Below are positions 9,446 to 17,947 of a DNA stretch of 64,000 bases, piece by piece. The position numbers and the translations under genes were made by a program. Origin of the DNA: Betaproteobacteria bacterium UBA5216 (GTDB lineage Bacteria; Pseudomonadota; Gammaproteobacteria; Burkholderiales; SG8-41); NCBI GenBank assembly GCA_002412495.1, contig DHVE01000066.1, positions 1 through 64,000 on the forward strand, in the 5' to 3' direction. Position 1 is the stretch's first letter. Every line of letters starts with the position of its first letter. The notes under the pieces were generated by a model that was not told the DNA's origin, did not search any database, and saw only the letters and a list, made by a program, of their open reading frames with translations.

Positions 9446-10873
9446 ATGAACGCACCAGACGCGACCACCCCGCCGGCGCAAACGGCGATGGCGATACGGC
9501 CGACACTGTCACAGCAGCTGGCGCGCTTTGCCGGCGGGCTGACTTACGACGGCATTCCACCCAACGTGCGCGAGCGCGCCAAATACTTGATTCTCGATGC
9601 GGTCGGCGTCGCCCTCGCCTCCAGCACCTACGATTTCGCGCATCGTGTGCTCGACGGTATCAAGGGCATGGCCGAAGGCGGCGCTTGCTCCGTCATCGGC
9701 ATGACGGACAAACTGCCGTTGCGCGACGCGGTGTTGATGAACGGTGTGTTGATTCACGGCCTGGATTACGACGATTCGCATCTGCGCGCCGTGCTGCACC
9801 CGACGGTAACCGCCTTCATCACCGCGCTGGGCGTCGCGGAAAAATTGAATGGCTCCGGGCGCGACTTGCTCACCGCTTACGTACTCGGCGTGGAAACCGT
9901 GACGCGCATCGCGATGGCCGCGAAAGGCGGCTTTCATCATTTCGGCTTTCATCCCACCGGGCTGGTGGGACATTTTTCGTGCGCGCTCACCGCGGGCAAA
10001 CTCTACGGCCTGACCGAACAGCAACTCACCATGGCGCAGGGTCTCGCCGGCAGCACGGCGGCGGCAACGCAGGAGTTTCTCGAAGAAGGCGCATGGAACA
10101 AACGCCTGCATCCGGGCTGGGCTTCGGTCGCCGGCATTACCGCCGCCAACCTCGCGCGCGGCGGCACGGTTGGCCCCACCAAGCCCTATGAAGGCCGTCT
10201 CGGCCTGTTCAACACCCACCTGAAAGACCTGGCAAAACAAGTCGATTACGCCGCTATCACCTGCGAGCTGGGCGCGACCTGGGAAATCATGAATGTGGCT
10301 GTCAAACCATTTCCGGTGTGCCACTTCATCCACGCATGCGGCGACGCCGCGCTGATCCTGCGCGACCAGCACGCCATCCAGCCCGATCAAATCGAAAAAA
10401 TCACCGCGCTCATCGCCGAAGAAACCCTGCACATCGTCGCCGAGCCGGCACAGCTTAAGAAAAAACCCGCCAACGACTACGACGCAAAATTCAGCGTGCA
10501 TTACTTCGTCGCCGCGTGCCTGGTGCGCGGCAAGTTCGGCTTGGCTGAACTCGAAGCGGATGTGCGCAACGACGCGGCCATCTTGGCACTCGCACAAAAA
10601 GTCGAAGCCGTCGCCGATCCCGACTCGCTGTATCCGGGCATCCTGTCAGGCGGCGTCATTATCAAAATGAAAAACGGCGACGAATACCGCCACCACGAAC
10701 GCATCAATCGCGGCGCGGGTGATCGCGCACTGACCAGCGCGGACATTGAAGCGAAGTATTTTGATAACGCGTTAATGACGATGCCGGAGCAACGCGCGCG
10801 GGAAATTCGCGATGCGGTTTTAAAGCTTGATCAAGCGAATGCGCGCGAACTTGCGAATACGTTGGCCAAGTGA
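9446..10873 (+). CDS. MmgE/PrpD-family protein
   Basis: A 475-residue MmgE/PrpD protein, second copy in the window and clearly different from the first. Start ATG 9446 follows GGAGA by five bases; an upstream in-frame ATG at 9428 would overlap that site. Signature segments: 'HGLDYDDSH', 'FGFHPTGLVGH', 'KPFPVCHFIH', and near the end 'NGDEYRHHE'. It is divergent from the receptor/tcuA operon with 94 bases between starts, a likely shared control region. The reaction is probably a dehydration or decarboxylation of a tricarboxylate-like acid. Confidence 0.9.
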   Translation: MNAPDATTPPAQTAMAIRPTLSQQLARFAGGLTYDGIPPNVRERAKYLILDAVGVALASSTYDFAHRVLDGIKGMAEGGACSVIGMTDKLPLRDAVLMNGVLIHGLDYDDSHLRAVLHPTVTAFITALGVAEKLNGSGRDLLTAYVLGVETVTRIAMAAKGGFHHFGFHPTGLVGHFSCALTAGKLYGLTEQQLTMAQGLAGSTAAATQEFLEEGAWNKRLHPGWASVAGITAANLARGGTVGPTKPYEGRLGLFNTHLKDLAKQVDYAAITCELGATWEIMNVAVKPFPVCHFIHACGDAALILRDQHAIQPDQIEKITALIAEETLHIVAEPAQLKKKPANDYDAKFSVHYFVAACLVRGKFGLAELEADVRNDAAILALAQKVEAVADPDSLYPGILSGGVIIKMKNGDEYRHHERINRGAGDRALTSADIEAKYFDNALMTMPEQRAREIRDAVLKLDQANARELANTLAK

Positions 10874-10997
10874 AATTATTGTTTATAAACAAATTCTTAC
10901 AATGACACCTCGCTGGCGGCCAGCATCGCCCTGCTGAAAGTAGCATACGGCGCAATGCACTCCGCTCATTGATGCCCAACGACCTTGGCGCTTTCTA

Positions 10998-13664
10998 CTA
11001 CCGCCGCAACTGGTCAAACACATAATTCAATATCCCGCCGCACTGATACCAGGCGATCTCCCGCCGCGTATCCAATCGGCTGCGCAACATGATGGTTTCC
11101 ACTGAACCATTAGCGCGATGTATCGTACACGCCACGTCCGCGCGCGGCTTCATGTCCGGCGTGATGCCTGCGATATCCACCAGTTCCGTGCCGTCCAATT
11201 TCAACGATTTCCACGTCACCCCCTCGGGGAACTCCAACGGCGCGACGCCCATGCCCACCAGATTGGAACGGTGGATGCGTTCGAAACTTTCCGCGATGAT
11301 CGCACGCACGCCCAGCGCGGCCGGTCCTTTGGCGGCCCAATCGCGCGATGAGCCGCAGCCGTATTCCTTGCCGGCGAACATCACCATGGGAATTTTCTGC
11401 GCGGCGTATTTTTCGGCGGCATCGTAAAACGACAGAATTTCACCACCGGGAAAATAACGCGTGTAGCCGCCCTCCTTCGGCGCGCAGATGTGATTGCGGA
11501 TGCGAATGTTGGCGAGTGCGCCGCGAATCAGCACTTCATGATTCGAGCGGCGCAGCAAATACGTGCCCCATTCCTTCATCGGAATGCCTTTCGATTCGAG
11601 ATACCGTGCCGCCGGCACGCCTTTCGAAAAACCGCTCATCGGCGCGATGTGATCGGTGGTCACGCTGTCGCCCAACAGGGCCAGCACGCGCGCGCCCTTG
11701 AAGCCGCCGCGCGGATTTTTCGCCAGCCACGCCTCGGTAAAAAACGGCGGCTGCTTCAGCATCTCGCTCGCCGCGTCCCATTGAAACGTCGCGCCCTGCG
11801 GCGCCTTGACGGCTTTCCAGTGCGCTTCGCCTTCTTCACAATTGCCGTAGCGATGCAGAAATTGCTCGCGCCGCAGATTGCGTTCGACCACGCTGGCGAT
11901 TTCTTCGTCGCTGGGCCAGACATCCTTCAGGAAAACCGGCCGGCCGTCGCTACCGGTGCCCAGCGCGTCCCGGGTAATGTCGGTGAGGATGGTACCGGCG
12001 ATCGCATACGCCACCACCAGCGGCGGCGACACCAGGTACGCGCCCTTGACCTCGGGATGAATGCGGCCCTCGAAATTGCGATTGCCCGACAACACCGAGC
12101 ACAGCGTCAAATCCTTGTTTTCGATCTGCGCGCTGATGTGCGGCGGCAACGAGCCCGATCCGCCCGCGCACGTCATGCAGCCATAACCAACCACCTGAAA
12201 GCCCAACGCGTCGAGCGACTTTTGCAAGCCAGATTCATTCAGATAATCGCTCACCACCGCAGAGCCAGGCGACAGCGACGTTTTCACCCACGGCCTGGGT
12301 TTCAATCCCTTGCGTTCAGCGTTGCGGGCGAGCAAGCCCGCCGCCACCAGCACCAGCGGATTGGAGGTGTTGGTGCAACTGGTAATCGCCGCAATCACCA
12401 CGTCGCCTTCGCGCACTTCGCCCTCGACGCGCGGGGCATGGGCGGCGGGCGGCTTTACGTCGGGGAATCCCTTCAAAAAACTCGTTGCGGCGTACGACAG
12501 ATCATGGCGTTCCTGCGGCAACCGCGGACCGGATACCGACGGCTCGATGGCCGACAGGTCAATTTCAATCCGGTCGCTGAACACCGCGTCGGCGACGGCC
12601 TCGCTCCACAGCCCTTGAGCCTTGGTGTAGGCCTCGGCCAGCGCGATGTCTTCGGCCTTGCGCCCGGTCAGCGTGAGATAACGCAGCGTTTCTTCATCGA
12701 TCGGAAAAAACGCCATCGTCGCGCCGTACTCACAAGCCATGTTGGACAACGTGGCGCGTTCGGCCAGCCGCAATTGTTTGACGCCCGGGCCATGAAACTC
12801 AACCCATTTGCCGATCACGCCCTTCTGGCGCAGCCGTTGCGTCACCGTCAGCGCCAGATCCGTGGTCATTACGCCCGGCTTGAGTTTGCCCGTGAGGCGG
12901 CAACCGACAACATCCGGAATCACCATTGATATCGGCTGCCCCAGCATGGCCGACGCGGCCTCGATGCCGCCCACGCCCCATCCCATCACGCCCAGCGAAT
13001 TGATCATCGGCGTATGACTGTCGCACGCCACCAGGGAATCCGGGAAGGCGTGACGCTGGCCGTTGATGGTTTCGTTCCAGATGGGGCGCGACAAAAACTC
13101 CAGATTCACCTGGTGCACGATGCCCGCACCAGGCGGGATCACGCGAAAATTGCGAAACTCGCGCTGCGCCCATTTCACCAGCTCATAACGTTCGCGATTT
13201 TCCTTGAACTCGAGATCGAGATTCTTGGCGTAGGCATCGGCGGTGCCCGCGTACTCGGCGGTCACCGCGTGGTCAATGACGATATCCGTGTTGCGCAGCG
13301 GATTCACCTTGCGCGGATCGGCGCCCGCGACGACCATGGCGTCGCGCATCGCCGCCACGTCCGCCAGCATCGGCACACCCGATGAATCCGGCAGCACCAC
13401 GCGCGTGGGGCTTAACGATACACCACGGTCCGAGTGCGGGTTATCCACCCACGCCGCCAGCGCGCGGATGTCGTCGGCGGTCACGGTATCGCCATCCTCG
13501 AAGCGCAACAGGTTTTCGAGCAGCATGCGATGCGTGACGGGCAGGCGGCGAATGCCGGCACCGAGTTTTTGTTCGGCGGCGGCGAGACTGAATATCTGGT
13601 ACTCGGCTGCGCCGACTTTCAGAGTCTGTTGTGCGCCAAAGGTGTCAAGCGTGGTAATTTCCAT
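10998..13664 (-). CDS. acnA: aconitate hydratase, monomeric AcnA type
   Basis: An 888-residue aconitase, close to the 891 residues of E. coli AcnA. ATG 13664 is used because the AcnA-like sequence begins there (MEITTLDTFG); the open frame extends 37 residues further without similarity. Iron-sulfur ligands are visible as SCTNTSNP and GYGCMTCAGG, followed by the swivel domain with 'GDSVTTDHIAPMSG' and 'AGKEYGCGSSRDWAAKGP'. Several positions differ from housekeeping AcnA (for example DSHTPM where DSHTTM is usual, and CMTCAGGSG where CTTCIGNSG is usual), so it may be a catabolic paralogue acting on a related acid. It is divergent from the lyase gene at 13763 with 98 bases between. Confidence 0.9.
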   Translation of the reverse strand: MEITTLDTFGAQQTLKVGAAEYQIFSLAAAEQKLGAGIRRLPVTHRMLLENLLRFEDGDTVTADDIRALAAWVDNPHSDRGVSLSPTRVVLPDSSGVPMLADVAAMRDAMVVAGADPRKVNPLRNTDIVIDHAVTAEYAGTADAYAKNLDLEFKENRERYELVKWAQREFRNFRVIPPGAGIVHQVNLEFLSRPIWNETINGQRHAFPDSLVACDSHTPMINSLGVMGWGVGGIEAASAMLGQPISMVIPDVVGCRLTGKLKPGVMTTDLALTVTQRLRQKGVIGKWVEFHGPGVKQLRLAERATLSNMACEYGATMAFFPIDEETLRYLTLTGRKAEDIALAEAYTKAQGLWSEAVADAVFSDRIEIDLSAIEPSVSGPRLPQERHDLSYAATSFLKGFPDVKPPAAHAPRVEGEVREGDVVIAAITSCTNTSNPLVLVAAGLLARNAERKGLKPRPWVKTSLSPGSAVVSDYLNESGLQKSLDALGFQVVGYGCMTCAGGSGSLPPHISAQIENKDLTLCSVLSGNRNFEGRIHPEVKGAYLVSPPLVVAYAIAGTILTDITRDALGTGSDGRPVFLKDVWPSDEEIASVVERNLRREQFLHRYGNCEEGEAHWKAVKAPQGATFQWDAASEMLKQPPFFTEAWLAKNPRGGFKGARVLALLGDSVTTDHIAPMSGFSKGVPAARYLESKGIPMKEWGTYLLRRSNHEVLIRGALANIRIRNHICAPKEGGYTRYFPGGEILSFYDAAEKYAAQKIPMVMFAGKEYGCGSSRDWAAKGPAALGVRAIIAESFERIHRSNLVGMGVAPLEFPEGVTWKSLKLDGTELVDIAGITPDMKPRADVACTIHRANGSVETIMLRSRLDTRREIAWYQCGGILNYVFDQLRR

Positions 13665-13762
13665 ACAAGAATTCCGCGAGGTGATGGGTTTTCGTATACT
13701 ACCGCGACCCGCCGCCCATCCGCATTCCCAGTCCAGCAACTGAAACTCACGAGAACTCAACC

Positions 13763-14632
13763 ATGGCTCAGACACGATATCAACGCATGCTCGAACTCTT
13801 TACGCCCGGCCGCGGCACCATGATGCCGGGCGCGCACAACGCACTGTCGGCGCGCATCATGGAAGCTGCCGGATTTGAAACCATCCTGTTCACCGGCGCC
13901 GGATTCGCCAACACCTATCTCGGCGTGCCCGACATGGGATTGACCTCGCTAAAAGAAGTCGTGGACCAAGTCGCCGCAATCAGCGATGCGGTCGATATCC
14001 CGATTCTAGCCGACGGCGACACTGGCTTCGGCAACGCGCTGAACGCGCGCCGCACCGTGCGCATGATGGAGCGCGCCGGCGCCGCCGCCCTGCTGATCGA
14101 AGATCAGGTTTACCCCAAGCGCTGCGGACACTTCGAGGACAAAGGCGTGATCCCGAAATCGGAAATGGTGCAAAAGCTCAAGGCCTGCGTGGACGCGCGA
14201 CAGACCGGCATGCTGATCCTCGCGCGCACTGATGCACGTGCGATGGAAGGCATGGACGCCGCGATGGATCGCATGCGTGCCTATCAGGAAGCCGGTGCGG
14301 ATTTATTGTTCATCGAAGCCCCTACCTCGCTCGAAGAACTCGCGCGCATTCCGAAAGAAGTCCCAGGCCGCCATCTGTGTAACATGGTCTTCGGCGGCAA
14401 AACCCCGATCCCCTCGCAAAAAGCGCTGGGCGACATGGGCTATGGCGTCATCTGCTACGCCAACGCCGCGCTGCAGGCGTCGATGCTCGCGATGAGCAAC
14501 GTGATGAAGCACCTGAAACAACACGGCTCTCTCGAAGGCGTTGAAGACGCCGTTATTCCATTCAGCGAACGCCAGAAATTCGTGGATTACCCGCGCTACG
14601 TGGATCTGGAAAAGAAATACAAGGGTGCGTAA
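13763..14632 (+). CDS. isocitrate lyase/PEP mutase-family lyase
   Basis: A 289-residue (beta/alpha)8 barrel of the isocitrate lyase/phosphoenolpyruvate mutase superfamily. It has the Mg-binding segment DGDTGFGN, 'IEDQVYPKRCGH' with the catalytic-loop motif KRCGH, and 'ILARTDARA' near residue 155. KRCGH marks the C-C lyases of this family (2-methylisocitrate lyase, 2,3-dimethylmalate lyase) rather than PEP mutase. It is divergent from the aconitase, so cleavage of an isocitrate-like product of that enzyme is the simplest hypothesis. Oxaloacetate decarboxylase or dimethylmalate lyase activity is an alternative. Confidence 0.88.
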   Translation: MAQTRYQRMLELFTPGRGTMMPGAHNALSARIMEAAGFETILFTGAGFANTYLGVPDMGLTSLKEVVDQVAAISDAVDIPILADGDTGFGNALNARRTVRMMERAGAAALLIEDQVYPKRCGHFEDKGVIPKSEMVQKLKACVDARQTGMLILARTDARAMEGMDAAMDRMRAYQEAGADLLFIEAPTSLEELARIPKEVPGRHLCNMVFGGKTPIPSQKALGDMGYGVICYANAALQASMLAMSNVMKHLKQHGSLEGVEDAVIPFSERQKFVDYPRYVDLEKKYKGA

Positions 14633-14658
14633 GCAACCGCTCGCGCCGTCAATCGCCG

Positions 14659-14973
14659 CTAATTATTGTCGCCCGTATAGACGTAGGCCCACAAGGCTTC
14701 AATCTCTTCCGGTTTGAGCAGCCCCTCCCAGGGCGGCATACTGTTCTTGCCCTTGCCCACGGAATTCAGAAAACGGCTTTTCTGGTCTTTCGGAAAGGTC
14801 GGCAGATCAAATGCGCCTTCGGGGTTTTTCATGCGCGCGCCGTGGCAAGGCGAACAGTGGCGCGCATAGGTTTCGGCGCCAAGCTTGATTTGTTCTGCGG
14901 GAAAATTTTGAGCCTGCGCATTGACCATCAACAACGCACCCAGCACACCACTCACGAAATTAAAATTATTCAT
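14659..14973 (-). CDS. small periplasmic c-type cytochrome
   Basis: A 104-residue cytochrome c with a signal peptide (cleavage near NAQAQ), one heme site CSPCH (C40, C43, H44) and a likely axial Met in NSMPPW (M79). ATG 14973 is used; the leader is AT-rich with no clear Shine-Dalgarno. It lies downstream of the PQQ dehydrogenase on the same strand and is the obvious candidate for its electron acceptor. A terminator-like hairpin sits between the two genes, so expression may be only partly shared. Confidence 0.88.
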   Translation of the reverse strand: MNNFNFVSGVLGALLMVNAQAQNFPAEQIKLGAETYARHCSPCHGARMKNPEGAFDLPTFPKDQKSRFLNSVGKGKNSMPPWEGLLKPEEIEALWAYVYTGDNN

Positions 14974-15007
14974 AATAATCAATTATTTATGTTGACTCAA
15001 TTGCAAC

Positions 15008-15038
15008 AAAAATCCCACCGGTTTGCGCCGGTGGGATT
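15008..15038 (-). terminator. rho-independent terminator after the PQQ dehydrogenase
   Basis: An 11-bp perfect stem, AATCCCACCGG paired with CCGGTGGGATT around a six-base loop. Read on the minus strand it is followed by a run of five T. It lies 37 bases past the PQQ dehydrogenase stop and just before the cytochrome gene. Confidence 0.8.
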
Positions 15039-15074
15039 GCGATACTAACGCGGACTGAAGTGCCGCGTTGACGA

Positions 15075-16751
15075 TCAATCCATCAACGCGAATGTCCACA
15101 CGGTTCCGGCGGGCAACACCTTGCCTGCGGTCTCGCGCCGCGAAGAAGTACCACCGCCCAGTCCGGAGAACACCGACACGTATTGCTTGCCCTTGTAGGT
15201 GTAGGTGATGGGTTGTGAATTCACACCCGACGGCGTTTTGAACTGCCACAGCACTTTGCCGGACGCTTCATCCAGAGCCGCGAAGTCACCCGACGTGTTG
15301 CCGGTAAATACCAGACCGCCCGCCGTCACCATCGCGCCCGACCAGCTCGGCAGATCAACCAGCGGTGTGCGCCACGCGGATTTGCCGGTCATCGGCAGCA
15401 CCGAACCCCAATAGCCCCACGGCTGGGTTTTGTCACGCGGCTTGGTGTCGGTGGTGACACCCACGTAACGCTCGCCTGGCTTGTATACCGGCAGATCCTT
15501 GTTCAACTGGTAAATCGCGGTTTCCTCGAGCATCGAGAAATAGAGCCGCTCGGTGGATGGGTTGAAAGCCATCGGCATCCAGTTCTTGCCGCCGGTCCAA
15601 CGCGGTTCGAGCTCAACCTTTTCGCCCGCGCGCAGGCGTTTGGCGACATCAGTCTCGACCACGCGACCGGTTTTCAGATCCACGCCCGTTGCCCAATTGG
15701 TTTTCACGTACGGATTGCCCGCGAGCACTTCGCCGGTGGCGCGATCCAGCACGTACAGCAGGCCGTTGCGATCGGCATGCATCAGCACCTTGCGCTTCTT
15801 GCCATTGACGGTCAGTTCGCCCAGTACGTTCTCGTTATTGCCGTCATAGTCGTAGGTCTCCGCCGGCGTCCACTGATAGTGCCAAGCAATTTCGCCGGTC
15901 TTCGGGCGAATGGCGATTACCGAAGCAACCCACAGGTTATCGCCGGGACGCGCTTTCCAGGTCCACGGGCCGCCGTTGCTGGTGCCCCAGTAGGAAAGAT
16001 CGAGTTCCGGATCGTACGATCCGGTGATCCAGGTCGATGCACCACCGCGTTTATAGGAATCATCCTGCGGCCATGTTGCGTAGGCTTTTTCGCTCGGATC
16101 CGGCGTGGTATGCCGGCGCCACACTTCCTTGCCGGTTTGCGCATCCAGTCCAACCACGAAGCCGCGCACGCCGAATTCGCCCCCCGTCATGCCGCTCATC
16201 ACGATGCCGTTCACCACGCTGGGCGCGCTGGTGATCGAATAGCCTTCTTTCCACTCGGCAATCTTGGACTTCCACAGTTGCTTGCCGGATTTGGCGTCCA
16301 GCGCATAGATGTGAGCATCAATCGAGGCCACGTACACCTTGCCATCAAACAGGGCCACGCCGCGATTGTTCAGTCCGCAACACACCACGCGCGGCACCGC
16401 CGGATCCCACTGAATGTCGAAATTCCACAACTGGCGGCCCGTACCAATATCAAGTGCGATAACGCGTTTGACATTGGCGGCATACATCACGCCATTGTGC
16501 ACAAACGGCTGGCCCTGCTCGCCGTATTCATTACCCAGCGAAGCGCTCCACACCGGCACCAGCCGTTTGACCGTGTTTTTGTTGATCTGATCCAGCTTGC
16601 TGAAACGCTGCTGGTGATACCCCATGCCGTACGTCAGCACGTTGTCGGTACTGCCGCCATTGCCATCGCGATTCAGGTCCTGCTGCGTTTGCGCTTGCGC
16701 GCCAAAACTGCTTGCGGCCAGCATAGCCGCGCCGATCAATAATTTCCTCAT
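15075..16751 (-). CDS. PQQ-dependent alcohol dehydrogenase, DYD (lanthanide) type
   Basis: A 558-residue periplasmic quinoprotein with a signal peptide (cleavage near FGAQA) and the eight-bladed propeller layout of methanol/ethanol dehydrogenases. The vicinal disulfide Cys pair that sits over PQQ is at C124-C125. The catalytic Asp region reads TYDYDGNNEN (D301, Y302, D303): the second Asp, two residues after the catalytic one, is the extra ligand typical of lanthanide-dependent XoxF/ExaF enzymes; calcium enzymes have Ala or Ser there. There is no C-terminal cytochrome domain; a separate cytochrome c gene follows. ATG 16751 follows AAGGGAG by five bases. The substrate alcohol or aldehyde is unknown. 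Confidence 0.9.
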   Translation of the reverse strand: MRKLLIGAAMLAASSFGAQAQTQQDLNRDGNGGSTDNVLTYGMGYHQQRFSKLDQINKNTVKRLVPVWSASLGNEYGEQGQPFVHNGVMYAANVKRVIALDIGTGRQLWNFDIQWDPAVPRVVCCGLNNRGVALFDGKVYVASIDAHIYALDAKSGKQLWKSKIAEWKEGYSITSAPSVVNGIVMSGMTGGEFGVRGFVVGLDAQTGKEVWRRHTTPDPSEKAYATWPQDDSYKRGGASTWITGSYDPELDLSYWGTSNGGPWTWKARPGDNLWVASVIAIRPKTGEIAWHYQWTPAETYDYDGNNENVLGELTVNGKKRKVLMHADRNGLLYVLDRATGEVLAGNPYVKTNWATGVDLKTGRVVETDVAKRLRAGEKVELEPRWTGGKNWMPMAFNPSTERLYFSMLEETAIYQLNKDLPVYKPGERYVGVTTDTKPRDKTQPWGYWGSVLPMTGKSAWRTPLVDLPSWSGAMVTAGGLVFTGNTSGDFAALDEASGKVLWQFKTPSGVNSQPITYTYKGKQYVSVFSGLGGGTSSRRETAGKVLPAGTVWTFALMD

Positions 16752-16835
16752 TCCCACTCCCTTGTAAAAAATGAATTACCGCGCCCCGCAGTATCGGGGG
16801 CATGGATAGCGGTGTCAACCTGGGCGCAATCAAAC

Positions 16836-17798
16836 TCAATCGGGTTTCATGCCGGAAATCCGCACGACCTCGCGCCACTTTTCGATCTCCGCCTTGACCT
16901 GCGCCTGAAATTGCGCGGGGGTGCTCGGCGCGACAAACGCACCCTGTTTCGCGAGGTAATCGCGAACTTCGGGCGTAATCAATAACTTACCCACTTCGTC
17001 GTTTAGATATCGGATCACGGACGCGGGCGTTCCCGCCGGCGCCAACAATCCGTAATTACCGCTGATGTCCATGCCGCGCACGCCCTGTTCTTCCAGCGTG
17101 GGCAGATCCGGCAACGTGGGGATGCGTTTGGCCACCGCCGCTGCGATAGCCCTGAGCTTGCCGGCCTGCGCGAGCGGCTGCACCGACGGCACCGTCGAAA
17201 AAAACACCTGCACGTCGCCCGACAGCATCGCGGCAATCGCGGGCCCCGCACCTTTGAACGGGAGATGCACCATGCTGGTTTTTGTCAACACCTTGAACAA
17301 CTCCGCGCCGAGATGCTGCGTGGAACCGTTGCCGCCCGAGCCGTACATCAATGCACCGGGATTCTTCTTGGCCAGCACAATCAACTCGGGGCCGGTTTTC
17401 ACCGGCAGCGACGGATGCACCACCAGCATTTGGGGAATGGTCGCGATCTGTGTGATGCCCGAAAAATCGCGCAGCGTGTCATACGGCAACTTGGGATACA
17501 CCAGCGCCGAAATCATGAAGCTCGAAGACACCAGCAGGATCGTATAACCATCGGGCGGGGATTTGGCGGCGACATCGCCGGCGATGGTTTGCCCCGCGCC
17601 GCCGCGATTTTCAACCACCACCTGTTGCCCGATGCGGTCGGTCAATCGTTGCGCCACCACACGGCCCAACACATCGTTGCCGCCGCCCGGCGGTGCGCCG
17701 ATCAACAAGCGGATGGGTTTCGCAGGATAGTTCACTTGCGCGAGTGCGCCGTTAATCGGAACGAAACACATCACGCCTGCCAGTAACCGCACCATCAT
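16836..17798 (-). CDS. TctC/Bug-family tripartite tricarboxylate transporter receptor
   Basis: A 320-residue receptor with a strong ribosome site (GGAGGAGA, seven bases before ATG 17798) and a signal peptide ending near NGALAQ. Motifs: 'PAKPIRLLIGAPPGGGNDVL', 'NRGGAGQ', 'PPDGYTIL', 'LPFKGAGPAI'. It lies upstream of the PQQ dehydrogenase on the same strand with 84 bases between, so the two may or may not be co-transcribed. Confidence 0.95.
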   Translation of the reverse strand: MMVRLLAGVMCFVPINGALAQVNYPAKPIRLLIGAPPGGGNDVLGRVVAQRLTDRIGQQVVVENRGGAGQTIAGDVAAKSPPDGYTILLVSSSFMISALVYPKLPYDTLRDFSGITQIATIPQMLVVHPSLPVKTGPELIVLAKKNPGALMYGSGGNGSTQHLGAELFKVLTKTSMVHLPFKGAGPAIAAMLSGDVQVFFSTVPSVQPLAQAGKLRAIAAAVAKRIPTLPDLPTLEEQGVRGMDISGNYGLLAPAGTPASVIRYLNDEVGKLLITPEVRDYLAKQGAFVAPSTPAQFQAQVKAEIEKWREVVRISGMKPD

Positions 17799-17947
17799 CT
17801 TGTTGTCTCCTCCGCGGGAATGCTAACACCACTGCCTTTGCCGTCACGTCCACAATGCTAACGAATTGCCCGCCCGAGTTGTGCCGGACATGGCCTATTG
17901 ACTAAAATCACGGGCTTCCCCGCTGCCTCTCCCATAAAGGAATTTCC

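Noticed and set aside
10911..10923. CTGGCGGCCAG palindrome after the aconitase
   Set aside because: Too short and without T-run to call a terminator.
11490..12929. Plus-strand frame antisense to the aconitase
   Set aside because: His/Arg/Gln-rich without motifs; the minus strand encodes a full aconitase.
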